NCBI GenBank assembly: GCA_024803745.1
Contig: JANJXV010000024.1
Coordinates: 7,410,106-7,474,105, forward strand
Origin: Megascapheus bottae
Lineage: Eukaryota; Chordata; Mammalia; Rodentia; Geomyidae
Length of the DNA stretch: 64,000 bases
Direction: 5' to 3'
Part shown: one piece after another, positions 32,640 through 44,419 of the stretch
Position numbering within the stretch: the first letter of the stretch is position 1
How the letters are laid out: each line of letters begins with the position of its first letter
Notes under the pieces: model-generated
What the model was told of the DNA's origin: nothing
Databases searched by the model: none
The model's input: the letters and a program-made list of their open reading frames with translations, nothing else
Program-made: the position numbers and the translations under genes

Positions 32640-33690
32640 TTTAGATAGCACATGTAAGTGAGAAACCACATTTTATATATCACAAATAAGTCATTTGTCT
32701 TCTATGCCTGGCTTATTTCACTAAGCACAATATTTTACTATGATAGAATATTTTTCTTTTATAATTTAGAGTTCATTGTGAATATGTAGCCTGTTTTCTT
32801 TATCACTGAAGGCATTTAGTTGTTTCCATTTATTGACTACTATAAATTGTGTGGTAATAAATATAGAGAATGCAGTTGTGTCTTTCACATACTAATTTAA
32901 TTTATTTTTAAATGTACATGCAGTAGTTGATTGCTAGACATATGGTAGTTCTATTTTTTACTCTTGTAGAAGCCTCCATAGTGTTTTCCATGATTGTGCT
33001 AATTTCCCTCCCACATACGGTGTGCAATTCATTTTTTCTCACACCCTCACCCAGTACTTATTAATCTTTGTCATTTGTGTATATGTGTGTCTGTGTGTGT
33101 TGGGACCTTTCACTCTCCCTTTTCCATGTCTTTTCAAGGCAGGTGTTCTACCACTTGATCCACAGCTCTACTTCTGATTTCTTGCTGGTTAATTGCAGCT
33201 AAGAGTCTTATGGACTTCTGCCCAGCTGGCTTTGAATTACAGTCTTTTGATATCTCTGCCTCCTAAGTACCCAGGAATACAGGTCTGAGCCTGTGCTATT
33301 GCACAAGTTCTCCTTTGACTTTTTGAAAAGAATGATTACTTTCGGAGGAGATTTTTTTTAGTTTAGATTTGCATTTTCCTTGTTATTAACTCTATTCCTT
33401 TCCACCTAGTACTTAAGAACCTTAAGATTATTTGTGCTCACATACAAATACTAGGGCTTTTCCTTTTCTAGTATTTTGATTAGGGATTATACAAAATCTG
33501 TAGATCATTTTAAGAACTGTAGACATTTTAACAATATTTATGTTTTCAACTCATGAATATGGGATGGTATACTTCTATTTATTTCTATTTCCTGAAATTT
33601 CTTTATCAATGTCTTTTAGCTTTCTGATAGGTATCTTTCATCTTGAGTTAAGATTAATCTAAGGTATTTTATTTATTTACTATTTATAAT
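32640..33690 (-). mobile_element. Old LINE-1, antisense, internally deleted and interrupted by a SINE
   Basis: Antisense L1 words occur in the expected order: 3' end (atgcctggcttatttcacta), ORF2 C-terminal region (gtagaagcctccatagtgtt, cctccatagtgttttcc), and then, after a SINE at 33.1-33.3 kb, the reverse transcriptase region of ORF2 (attttaacaatatttatgtt, atgaatatgggatggtatac). The jump between the last two implies an internal deletion. Heavily diverged. Confidence 0.75.
33095..33305 (-). mobile_element. B1-dID-like dimeric SINE, antisense, diverged
   Basis: Right monomer (tcaaggcaggtgttctacca), linker (ggttaattgcagctaagagt) and B1 half (gcccagctggctttgaatta ... ggaatacaggtctgagcc). It sits inside the old L1. 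Confidence 0.78.
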
Positions 33691-33739
33691 TCATTACTGA
33701 TTTATTATCTGTTATAAATGTTATTGTAGTTTTTTCATT

Positions 33740-33885
33740 ATTGCAGATAGAAGTCGGGACTTTACACTTGCTAGGCAATTATCCTATCACTTGAGTCACA
33801 CACCCAGCCCCCAGCCCTATCATGCTTTAGTTTTTGTTCTTTCCTCTTATTTTGTCAGTTGTGGGACTTGAACTCTCTTTCCTCT
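33740..33885 (-). mobile_element. ID-like monomer plus right-monomer scrap, antisense
   Basis: 33745-33815 (tgctaggcaattatcctatc, cacttgagtcacacacccag) is an antisense ID-like monomer. 33850-33880 (gtcagttgtgggacttgaac) is a fragment of the shared right monomer. They may be pieces of one decayed dimer or two insertions. Confidence 0.5.
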
Positions 33886-33889
33886 TTTC

Positions 33890-34630
33890 TTAAACTGAAG
33901 ATTTATTCTGGTTTCGAATTATGTCATGACAACAAATCATAATTCACAGCAAAAACAGGTAAATGAATTTAAGGAATGAATAAATAAAATCTTAGTAGAA
34001 TATATATGCAAATTTCTAAGCATGCTATATGATCTAAAGTTAACTGTACAAAGATTACTGTCTTTCTTGTTCTAGTTACATTGTAATAAGAAACTTAAAT
34101 GGACTTTTAGTTGTTGTAGCTGCCATTATTCTAATATAATAGATCCATTATTCTGTAGGCAGCAATGATTATTGGGTCAGAACTTGAAGTCTGGCTTTAA
34201 ATATGCTATGAAATTCTATCCCAGGATTTTCTCTTTATATCTTTCCTCTGTATTTTTAAATATTTTTGAGTCTTAGGAATTGGCTACATTGCTAAGAAAG
34301 CCTGGAACTTAGAAATATCAGACACCAAAGAAGAGACTAAACATTTGGATGAAAAGTAATTGAAATGAATGAGAAGTAAGTGTTGAGGAAGAGGATGCTG
34401 TTAGTTTTGCTTGACTCATCTTACATTTAGATTTATCTTTAAATCCTGGTCAAACATTTCTGGTTGAATTGCTTCCTCTCAGTATAACTTAAAGAGTTGA
34501 GGTCATCAATAGTTGTGAAATCATAACAATTTTTTATAAGTATATCAGCTTATGTTTTTGTAACCTAGGAGGAAATGACTCTTGAGCCAGTTAATTCATG
34601 CATTTGTCATTAACTTAAAAATTCTTTAGA
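33890..34630. other. Unassigned AT-rich spacer
   Basis: No repeat family or gene was recognised. Confidence 0.45.
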
Positions 34631-34631
34631 A

Positions 34632-34874
34632 GCTTTAGAGTATTTCATTAATCATGTCTTTTTTTTTTTTTTTGGCCAGTCCTGGGCTTAAGCTCAGGGC
34701 CTGAGCACTGTCCTTGGATTTTCCTCAAAGCTAGAACTCCACCACTTGAGCCTTAGCACCACTTCTGGCTTTTCCTAAGTATGTGGTACCAAGGAATTGA
34801 ACCCGGGTCTTCGTACATGCTAGGCAAGCACTCTACCAGTAGGCCAAACTCCCGGCCCGCTTTAGAGTATTTCA
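34632..34874 (-). mobile_element. IDL-Geo-like dimeric SINE, antisense, 16-bp target duplication
   Basis: Complete dimer at about 34658-34858. GCTTTAGAGTATTTCA is identical at 34632-34647 and 34859-34874. About 10 bp (ttaatcatgt) lie between the upstream duplication and the T-run, so the tail contains extra non-A sequence. Confidence 0.94.
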
Positions 34875-34879
34875 GAGTG

Positions 34880-35245
34880 TTTTAAGAAAAAAATTTTTAA
34901 TTTTTAAATAACATGGAGTCATTGTAGGAAAAACTGGATAAAGTACATACACTTAAAGGCAAAAAACTAAAACCAGTTGTAATTCTGCTACTATTATAAT
35001 TCTTTTTGTAGAACCCTGTTGGTTCCTTAGCCAATGAAAATTCCCATGTTTTCTGCTCTAAATATATGAGATTTGATGTAGCAATAGGCCCTGCCTCAAA
35101 TGATGAATTATGTATAGTTTAAAGTAATCATGACCAATACCATTATTCTTCCTTAGGTTGAGTGTACTAGTTTGCTAGTTTGTAGCATATAGCAGAAGAC
35201 TTCTGCAGGTTCTAGAAAAATGTCACTTTCTAACAAAAAGGATAC
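34880..35245. other. Unassigned AT-rich spacer
   Basis: No repeat family or gene was recognised. Confidence 0.4.
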
Positions 35246-35279
35246 ACTTAATTTGAAAACTTTTTAATTGAGAATCTTA

Positions 35280-35476
35280 TTTATTTATTTGCCAGTCCTC
35301 AGGCTTGGACTCAGGGCTGTGCACAGTCCTTGAGCTTTCCTCAAGGCTCACACTCTATCACTTGAGCCACAGCACCACTTCCAGCTTTTTCTAGGTACGT
35401 GGTACCAAGGAATTGAACCCAGGGCTTCATTCATGCTAGGCAAGCACTTTACCACTAGGCCACGCTCCTGGCTTGG
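35280..35476 (-). mobile_element. IDL-Geo-like dimeric SINE, antisense
   Basis: Complete dimer ending ggccacgctcctggctt. Flanks (gaaaactttttaattgagaa upstream, gaaacctttttaaataggaa downstream) look like a diverged target duplication, which fits an older insertion. Confidence 0.88.
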
Positions 35477-35659
35477 AAACCTTTTTAAATAGGAAATCTT
35501 ACTTCCTTGTTGGAGCACAATCATATAATTAGCAAGACCATGATTTTACACAGAAGGAAAACAGTAACATGTTAGTTTGTAATTTTCAAGCCAATTTTTA
35601 ATGGGATACATTTTGACAGTACTTACATGTTTCTTGAGACTCATTGAGTCTGAACTTTT

Positions 35660-35880
35660 TTTTTTTTATAGATGGTGAAGCTTGAACTCAGGGCCTGGAG
35701 CTCTTTTACTAGAGGTTAGCTCTGTACCACTTTAAGCCACAATTCCACTTTTGGTTTTCTGATGATTAAGTGGAGATAAGAGTCTCATGGTCTTTCTTTT
35801 CAGGCTGGCTTTGAACCTCAATCCTCTGATTTCAGTCTTCTGAGTAACTAGATCCAAGTGTGGGCCACCAGCACCCAGTA
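35660..35880 (-). mobile_element. B1-dID-like dimeric SINE, antisense
   Basis: T-run, right monomer (ggtgaagcttgaactcaggg), linker (gattaagtggagataagagt) and B1 half (ggctggctttgaacctcaat ... gtgggccaccagcaccc). The centre of the right monomer is shortened. Confidence 0.88.
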
Positions 35881-35889
35881 CTCTGAATT

Positions 35890-36755
35890 TCTTTATTTGT
35901 GATAATAGGTGTTTCTTGTATAAAATCACCCAATTGAAAATATTATATGGGTTATCATAAATGAAGATATATAGAAAGTTACACCTGTGTGAACAAATAG
36001 GAAAAATTCACTGTGGATTCAAGGTCAAGATGTCACAAAACTACTTTCCATTTAGCATTTATTTGGAATAATACACTTACATAAAACATAGAGACACATC
36101 CCAATATCTTTGCTAGACCCTCAGTTTTCATAGATTTTGTTGCAGCCTGGATTTATACTCGGTAGACAAGATGGCATCTGATCACAATATTCAAGTATCA
36201 ATCACAATATTGATAACATTATTAAAACTGGTGTCCTGTGTTATTGCATGTCGTTTCTGACTGTTTAATACATTTAGATTATATCATTGTTAGGTAATAG
36301 CCTGTGTTGAGGGGCAGAAAATCTGTTTGCAAAATCAATCTCTTCTTCTCCCAATACCTTCCTGCTTGCTAATCTCTTGTTTTCTTAGAGCACGTTGACA
36401 GTGTAAAAGGATGGAGATGATGACCTAAGAATCAAGGAACTGTATTTTTAAACCTGGTTCTGTCATACTTTGCCCTAAGTCATTCCATCACTCTCATCTT
36501 TTGGATGAATTAGTTTTTTGGATGATTTCCAGGGAACCAGGTTGTGTAGGTAGGGATTTGAGGACTAGACAATTGAGGTAAAGATCATGCCTAGATAGTG
36601 ATGAGGAGCTGAAGTGCCAGGAAAGTGTTGGTAAGGGCCTAATAATGAATCTACTTGATCTGCTATCATTATCAGATGGCCTAGTTATAAAAGCTGGGGA
36701 AAGCTACAATATGACATCATCAACAACATCAACACACAACTAAGATATCCCAGAA
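35890..36755. other. Unassigned spacer with a possible MIR
   Basis: A weak MIR-like block (aaacctggttctgtcatact then ttgccctaagtcattccatc) lies at about 36440-36520. Otherwise unassigned. Confidence 0.4.
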
Positions 36756-36759
36756 AGTA

Positions 36760-36979
36760 CAGCTCATTTTTTTGGCCAGTCCTGGGGCTTGAACTTAGAG
36801 TCTGAATGCTGTCCTTGGGCTTTCTTAAAGCTAGATCTCTACTACTTGATTCACGGTACCACTTCTGGCTCCCCCACCTCCCCACTATCTATGTAGTATT
36901 GAAGAATCGAACCCGGGTCTTCGTGCATGCTAGGCAAGCACTCTACCATTAGGCCAAACTCCTGGTCCCAGCTCATTTT
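36760..36979 (-). mobile_element. IDL-Geo-like dimeric SINE, antisense, with target duplication
   Basis: Complete dimer. CAGCTCATTTT at 36760-36770 and 36969-36979 is a perfect 11-bp target duplication. A C-rich interruption (cccccacctccccac) lies at the junction of the two monomers. Confidence 0.93.
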
Positions 36980-36984
36980 CTAAA

Positions 36985-38080
36985 TCTAAGCCAGCTAACT
37001 TCTTACACATTGTTTCATAATTACCCCTGTAGGTCTAAGATATAACATTACCTGGAGTTAGAAAAGAACTTGGTACAAGTTGGGAAAGACATTGGTACAA
37101 ATATTGCTTACATATGGGAGGAGATGGGGGAAAATAAAGTACAACTACAGCCTCAACAGTTACATGCTTCATTTTGCTAGAAGCAGCCAGTACAAATGCC
37201 TTAAGAACACCTCAAAAGATCTAAGCTAAAAGCACTATGCATGTCGTGTAGTTTTAGTCAGGAATGAGGAAAGGAACAGATGCAATCTAGGAATTTACTT
37301 CCAATTTCTTTGTTAGAATCACAGACATGATAGTGCCACAGTGCGTGGGGTTAAGAGCACTCTTTTAAAAGGAGCTGTACAACACAGATGCTACTTTATG
37401 AACATAGCACAGTTTCAGCTCTCCAATAATAGGAAGCATTTATTGGACCCTGTTGTGTGCCCAGTGGTGAGCAAGACCATGTCCAAGCTGCCTTACGTAG
37501 TAGATTCCCTGATTATTCCCACTGCTGACATCTTGGTTGACACAAAAAAGATGCTACTTGGAAACAAAGATTCTAAGGAAATGGCAATCTGAGACTGAAA
37601 GTCCAAATTAACAATATTCTAGATCTTTACCTCTTTGATCCAGGAAACCTGTAACTAAAATTGAATTTATAGCACTGACCATCTCCCATGTAGCCATCTT
37701 TGTATTTCTTTCATTATGTTATTTTGCTTCATGTTATTTTATAGGTGATAGACTTTACACCACCACATATATCATTGTAAAGCATTTATCATGATTGCAC
37801 ATTTATTCTTAATTGTCCATGTTTCCATTTCTCCCTGATTCCATATTGTATTCCCTCACAGTGCACGGCATTGACGATGAGAGTGTGGTACCAAGTAACT
37901 GTCCAGTGCCTACTTGTTAAATACATTTGCAAATAGTATCTTGTTGCAAATTGTGTTCTTTAATACTTTTAATTATTATAAGAATAGTTATTATTTTGCT
38001 ATTATAAGAACTAGTGTTACTATGATACTTTTCCTTTAGCTGCCATTTTAGCTATATTTCAGATATTTTTTTGAACATTT
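36985..38080. other. Unassigned spacer with an L2/MIR-like remnant
   Basis: 37425-37570 (agcatttattggaccctgtt, gtgtgcccagtggtgagcaa, gaccatgtcc) resembles the ancient MIR/L2-type sequence with the catttattgagcacctact and gtgccaggcactg words. The small frame over it is not a gene. Confidence 0.45.
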
Positions 38081-38081
38081 A

Positions 38082-38086
<5 letters not shown>

Positions 38087-38128
<42 letters not shown>
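38087..38128. repeat. (TG)21 microsatellite
   Basis: Uninterrupted dinucleotide repeat. Confidence 0.97.
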
Positions 38129-38131
<3 letters not shown>

Positions 38132-38187
38132 GTACAGGTACAGATGCTTGCTGAACTTTTTTCATTTAGAACTGGTGTGTTACTATT

Positions 38188-38395
38188 CTTTTTTTTTTTT
38201 TGTGGGTTTGATCTCTGAGCCTGGGCACTGTCTCTGAGCTTTTCAGGTCAAGGCTACCACCCTACTCCTTGAGTCACAGCCCCACTTCCCATTTTCTAGT
38301 GGTTAATTGGAGATAAGAGTCTCAGGTTCTTTGGTGCCCAAACTGGCTTTGATCTTTGTTCCTCAGATCTCAGCCTCCATAGGCATGAGCCTGAT
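38188..38395 (-). mobile_element. B1-dID-like dimeric SINE, antisense
   Basis: T-run, right monomer (gtgggtttgatctctgagcc), linker (ggttaattggagataagagt) and a shortened B1 half (cagatctcagcctccatagg). Confidence 0.87.
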
Positions 38396-38399
38396 GTGC

Positions 38400-38535
38400 T
38401 ACTATTTGAGTCACATCTCCAGTCCAGCATTTTGCTGGTTAGTTGGAAATGACATCATGCTGACTTTTCAGGCTAGGTTGGCTTGTAACTGAGATGTTCA
38501 GAACTCAACCTCCAGAATTGCTGACATCATAAGAT
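38400..38535 (-). mobile_element. Old B1-type SINE remnant, antisense
   Basis: tttgagtcacatctccagtc, then gctggttagttggaaatgac, ggctaggttggcttgtaact and ctcaacctccagaattgctg. It follows the B1-type dimer order but is badly decayed, and the neighbouring SINE abuts it. Confidence 0.55.
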
Positions 38536-38539
38536 GATA

Positions 38540-40170
38540 CCCATTTAAAATATCTTACAGAATGAGTAAACAAATGGCTAAATGAGTATACTTTGGCCAG
38601 GGAGACAAAACGTCACTTTGCTGAAAAATCCAGCAAACTTTCATCAGAAAATTGCACTGTCACTCTGAAGTGTGATATGTTATACCTTCAATTTTGCATC
38701 TTACTTCAGAAATAACTATTTTATCTTGCCATTCCACAAAGATATTTACTTTAGAGCTTCCATTTATGTTTCTTGAAAGATTTCTTTTTTTTTTTTAATA
38801 AAAAATTGTTTGTGCTCTAGCTTCTGGATTCTTCAGGGTGATGAAACAAAAGGTAACTATTTGGGTTTTCAACATTACTGGAATTTGCCTCAAGAAAATT
38901 TAATAATTCAGGTACAATATACATGTGAGAATAATGACTTTTTTCATTTACTGCTGTCTGACCCAGCTTTGAACTCATAGACCAGTGTGACTCACAGAGT
39001 CTGAGTCCTCTGGGAAATAAAAGCTGTTCTGTTTGCTGCTTGTTGTCCTAGATATCTCTCTTTGGCCTTGCTCTTACTGTCTCCTATCTCCTCCCCCACC
39101 CCAATCCCAAATGCCAGACTTGCCCACCCTCTTCTCTGTCATCCTTTTCTGATTCCATGTTCCACTCTTGGTTGTGAAGACTGACTTGAAGGAATTTGGA
39201 TTTTGAGTGCTCTGGAGACTTGGCTTCTATTCAGCCTGGGGTTCTTTCAGTGTTTGCTTTCTCTGAGCACAATATTTTCCCCCTTTAGTTTCAATCTTCT
39301 AGATCCAAACTTGCTGTTAACAGCCAAACACAGCCCACTCAGTGCCCCATAGGAATTCTGGCTGTTATTGACCCTATATGTTTATATTTTACTGCAAGTT
39401 TGAAACTATTTATGTGTCTGTATAAGGCTGGGAATTGGGCTTCCAAATGTGAAAATGAAATCATCAAAAACAACTCAAGCTTCAAAACAAGAAAGATGAG
39501 ACAAGAAGGTAAATGACTTTCCAGATAGAAAACAGCTCATTTTCGAATCCCCTCAAGGGCCCGGGGTGGTATGCTGTGTGACCAAGCAGAGATACACATT
39601 TGCTACCTTGAATATATCAGAGCAAGTGCTTGATTTTGCTGGGAGATGGAAAATGTGTATAGATGGCATTTTCATAGTTATCACTTGGTTCTTGAGTTTT
39701 CTTCACTGGAGTTCAGGCATAATAAGCAAAGGCTAGGTTGGTCATCACTCTGTGCATACAAGTGGTTTAGGATAACCCATACTGATGCCCTTCAAGAGCT
39801 CTGCCACGTCACCATCCAACACATAGAACTAGATGGTCTTTTTCTTGGGTACCACTTGCAATATACTGAGTCTTGAGAGGAGTTCTTCAAAATCCTACAG
39901 TATGAAGAAATGAAATTCAGATATTGACAAAGCATGAATCAGCAAAAGAAAAAAAAAGCACAGACAATCTTGTCCATTTGTTATTATTCCCTGAGAGTGG
40001 CTGGAAAGGCCAAAGACCTTGCTTAGCCTCATGAATTCTTTAGCAACCTCCTCTACATATGGAGACATGACTGCTCTTAGATTCAGGATGGATGCCGTCC
40101 CATAATGCTCACCATGGGATTAAAACAGCTTTTTTCCTATTCCAAAAGAAGAAAAGTGGGAGTTCTCAAT
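38540..40170. other. Unassigned spacer
   Basis: No recognised repeat or gene. Confidence 0.45.
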
Positions 40171-40179
40171 GTAAGAAAG

Positions 40180-40375
40180 TAGGGGAGGGATGGGAGAGTG
40201 GCCTAATGGTAGCATGCTCATCTAGTAAGCAGGTCCATTCCCTGGAACCACATACACAGAAAAAGCCGGAAGTGACGCTGTGGCTCAAGTGGCAGAGTGC
40301 TCGTCTTGAACAAAATGTGCACAAGGACAGTGCCCAGGTCATGAATTCAAGCCCCAGAACTGGCAAAAAACAGAG
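40180..40375 (+). mobile_element. IDL-Geo-like dimeric SINE, sense
   Basis: Left monomer is decayed (gagagtggcctaatggtagc ... ccattccctggaaccac). The right monomer is better kept (gctgtggctcaagtggcaga ... aattcaagccccagaactgg). Overlapping frames on both strands are artefacts of the element. Confidence 0.88.
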
Positions 40376-40379
40376 GGGT

Positions 40380-41020
40380 GCCCAGCAAAGAAAACCTTAG
40401 TTAACCATCATGTCAGGCATTTATTGGGCACTTATAAAATCTGGCCTTCATAGTAATATCGTATCATCTCTAAACTAAAGGTTAGTTTGCCTGAAGTAGT
40501 AGAAAGCCTTAGAAGGGAGATTCTAAAGAAAGTGCACATGGGAGTGGGGTGTACTACAGGGGGTTTCCCTTCTCTCTCTTGTTTTAAGGCAACAGCTCTT
40601 AAGGGATTCTTTTTTTTTCCTGCATGGTTTTGCTTTGCTAATTTGGTCATTCTGCATGATTGTCACTACTTTAATTGTAGTTCTTGGGAATTCATTTAAA
40701 CGTTCACATGCTCAAGTAAAGATATTTTTTTAATGTTTCAAAATGAACTTCAATCACATTTTTACACAAAGAAATTTTTCATAGAATGTTCTGAAGCGAA
40801 GCAACAATTTTCTATGAAAGAATTTGCTTGCAGATGAATGCATAGCATGGTTATACAGACTGTTAGAATTTAAAAAAATTCATATGTGAGTATTTTGCTA
40901 AATCATTCTAACTTTTACTATACAGTATTAGTGGACTGTAATAGACAGTGAAGGTTCCAGGCTTGAATCTCAACTTATTTTAGTAGCATGATGACAAATA
41001 CTAAGCACATTTTAAATGGG
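40380..41020. other. Unassigned spacer
   Basis: No repeat family or gene was recognised. Confidence 0.4.

Positions 41021-41022
<2 letters not shown>

Positions 41023-41051
<29 letters not shown>
41023..41051. repeat. (AC)14 microsatellite
   Basis: Uninterrupted dinucleotide repeat. Confidence 0.95.
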
Positions 41052-41057
<6 letters not shown>

Positions 41058-41099
41058 GATGAAAATTAATTTCAGACTCATACAATTGCAAATGTTGCA

Positions 41100-41302
41100 G
41101 TTTTTTTGCCTGTCCTAGGCCTAGAGGCTATCCTTGAACTCCTTTTGTTCAAGGCTAGTCCTCTACCCAAGCACCACTGAGGACCACTTGGAGATAAGTG
41201 TCTCATAGACTTTGCTGCCTGGACTGCTTTTGACTGTGATCTTCAGCCCTCAATTTCCTGAGTATCTAGGATTACAGGTGTGAGCTATCAGTGCCCAGCT
41301 TG
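41100..41302 (-). mobile_element. B1-dID-like dimeric SINE, antisense, diverged
   Basis: T-run, shortened right monomer (ttcaaggctagtcctctacc), linker (cttggagataagtgtctcat) and B1 half (aggattacaggtgtgagcta). TTGCAG flanks both sides as a possible short target duplication. Confidence 0.8.
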
Positions 41303-41304
41303 CA

Positions 41305-44300
41305 GCAGCATTTTTAATAATTCTGTACAAAGCACCACTTGACACTAGTTATTAAAATTAATACACTTTGGAGCCCATACATAGAGGTGTCAAGACTATG
41401 ATAAAACCTTTGCTATTTTATAGGACAAATCATAGTTTTTTTCTGAAAAAAAAAACTTTAACATCATTAAGTGGTGAGTAATTCAAAGTTTTCTCTTAAG
41501 ATCCAGGAACATGTTTGGAAGAGGACATATAAAACCTCTAGTCTATGCACGTATAGAATGTGAATAAAATGGATTCAATCCAGTGCAGCTATCAACTCAT
41601 TGTTTCCAAAAGAACTGACTTTGGAGTGGAATGTTCTCTCTTTTCCTCCTTGTAATTACGTAAACATATTTAATTTATTTCACCCAGGCATTTTGTTTCC
41701 ATTTTGTACAGGCTCTGTTCACTCTCTAGCTTGGAACATGTGGCTGTTAGGAAAGGCAGAAGCCTTGCTCATTCTTCTGCAGTCCCTGCTGACAGGAATT
41801 GGCTGTACAGAAGTGTGGGCCAGAATTCCTTTATCAGAATTACCACAAGTAGCTGGGCATTTGCTTATCACCCCATCTGCCAATTCCCAGCTAAATCAGG
41901 AAATTGTTTCCTAGGCCAATGCAGGACAGACTAGGACAATGAACTCAGATAATGTGCTATTTGGATCTCCCAGTTTTACAAACTATTGTGATAAGAAAAT
42001 ACTATTTTGATGTGATGGGCATATTGCTTATAAGATTTAGGGTAGAGTTTGTTCCAAAGGGGGAACAAAAGTAAAATCAAATGTATCTAAATTTTAAAAT
42101 GCTTATAGGAACCTTGAAACTTCTCAAAGAAAGATAGTTATTTTCAACCAGGAAAGAAAGATTAGAGGTCATTAAGGTCAGATGCATTAACATTAAAAGA
42201 GTATTCCAGATTAGTGATTAGTCTCAGTCAGAACCCATCCAGTGGTATAAACATAATCATTCTTTTTAGTAGCTGGAAAGTCCAAAAACTAGGACAGAAA
42301 TAAATATTCCAAAAATGTTCCACCATATAGAAGGTTACAGGAGATCCATTATGACTCTCCACGATATGGAAGGAGTGGCTCAGAGCAGGGTTCCTGAAAA
42401 CCAAAGTTATAAAGTCTACAGAAATTTGAAATTAGTGAGATTAAAAAAATATGAACCCAAATGATGCTGATGAAAATGTAGGGGTAGAACAGGCCAATAA
42501 TCCTGAAAACTTTCCATAATGAAAGAGCCGTCCTCTGGTGTGGAGGTCGGTGCTATGACAGAGGCATTATGGGGATAAAGTTGGTCCAGGAGATGTGTAT
42601 TCTAGAACTTGTTTCTGATGAGTATTAGAGTCCAGATAAAGGACTTCCTCAATGTGGGTATTAAGGGGTCAAATTTATCCTCCGATACAACTAGTAATGG
42701 GGTTGTATGAGGAGAAGGGCAGGGAAAAACTGGACCTCAATTCTGATTATGTCTACATAAAATCTTCTAGATATTGTGACTGTATAATGGCTGCCATTTA
42801 GCCATCAGAGAGCAGCCCTACACAGTTGTTTCCTGTTCACATTTTCATTCATTCTTCTCCACATATCATGTCATTTTCATCTGCCTTCCAGAAATCTGTT
42901 TCAAATGGAGATCCCAAATAATGACGATTCTGCATCCAAAAATCTGAAATTCAAGACTTCTACATCTGAAGGATCAGCATGCTGCCATATGTTAAATTCT
43001 CATACCATGACACTGTTTCATATACAAAATTATTTTAAATATTATGTAACATGATCTTAAATCTATAAGATACCAGTATCCCTCAGCATTTAGAATAAGG
43101 AATATTCTACCTGTATGGAAATATCTTAGAAATAACCAGTTAAGAATTGCTTTAGAGGTCAAATTACATCCCATGAAAATATCTTTTGGACATCTGGAAC
43201 ATTAAGACTGTGTCAGAAGACGTGCCATTTTATTTATGTCCCGGCTTGTTGAATGAAGGAGGTGTTGTCCCTGCCTCTTTCGGTTTCTTTGACACTTACT
43301 TTCCAGTTCTTGCTGAAGGCTTTCTTCTGCAAACACCTGCCACCTTTAGCTAAAGGCTTTCTCTCTACCCATGTGTGATCAGGCTTGAAATGAAATGGTC
43401 TCTATAGCAGACTTCAGCAGGTGAAAGTGAGAGTGGAGAATAAATAACCTGGATTCCCCTCTACCTACCACCACCGTACAATTCTAGGTCAGGTTTCCCA
43501 GTGTCTTCCAAAAATTCCCCTAGGAATGAGCCAAAGGTCACAACAGAGAAACGGGCTGGGTAATGGTCCTTGAGTCACCCCCTTCCATTACATGTTTTAT
43601 TAGTCAGTGTTTTTCTTCAAATTAACACTATATTTACTAAAATTCTTATTTTTAAGGCCTTCTGCTGGGAAGAATAATGCACTTGAAAGAATGTAAATAC
43701 CAGCATCACATTTTCCTCTCTTGTAATCAGAAGAAATTACGTGTTGTGACTTGGTACTCACACTTGAATATAGGATGTACCTCAGATCTACACCAAAAAT
43801 ATTCAGGATAGACATATCTTTTCTAGAAGTTTGATACTAGTTACTACTTAAAAAGTTCAGAACTCTACTGAGTGGAATTCTAAATTCCATAGAAACAACT
43901 ATAATTATTTTGGGGGGCTCTTGTAGTGTAGATTGATTTTTATTTTATGAAAGTTTGAGCTTTGATTTTATTTTAGGTGAAGATAACTGGGAGTCAACAT
44001 CTATCTAGCAAATATTTATTGAGTCCTTAGTATGTGGCAGTTTGGCTGAGTAGAGCAATGCTATTACCATGGTTATTATTTTTGAACAAGATATTTATAG
44101 TATAGTCAGAAAGTAAATAATTACAATCCAAGTTAAATATATATGCTTAAAAGTTTCAGAATCCAGGGAATGGTAGCTCTGAATAGAGATATAGCTTTGT
44201 TGAGGATGTAAAGTAAAACCTGGATGAACAAAATAGATGAGGAAGGAAGGAGCATTTATTCTAAGTAGAAGGAATATCTTTTCCAGCCGACAGACATTAA
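41305..44300. other. Long unassigned interval without SINEs
   Basis: No SINE or L1 is recognised until 44.3 kb. A weak MIR/L2-like antisense block lies at about 44003-44060 (agcaaatatttattgagtcc then ttagtatgtggcag). No supportable exon. Confidence 0.45.
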
Positions 44301-44304
44301 GCAA

Positions 44305-44415
44305 ATGGTTGTTACTGAATATGCAGCAACTTGGATGAAACTCCTGGGCATTATGCTGAGGGGAAAAAAGTTAATTCTGAAAGGTTCCACCATGCTTTAG
44401 GATCCCATCTGTAGT
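44305..44415 (+). mobile_element. Old LINE-1 3'-end scrap, sense
   Basis: gcagcaacttggatgaaact, gggcattatgctgagggga and ccaccatgctttaggatccc match the end of L1 ORF2 (aacatggatgaacctggagg-type) in order. Very short and diverged. Confidence 0.6.
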
Positions 44416-44419
44416 ACAT

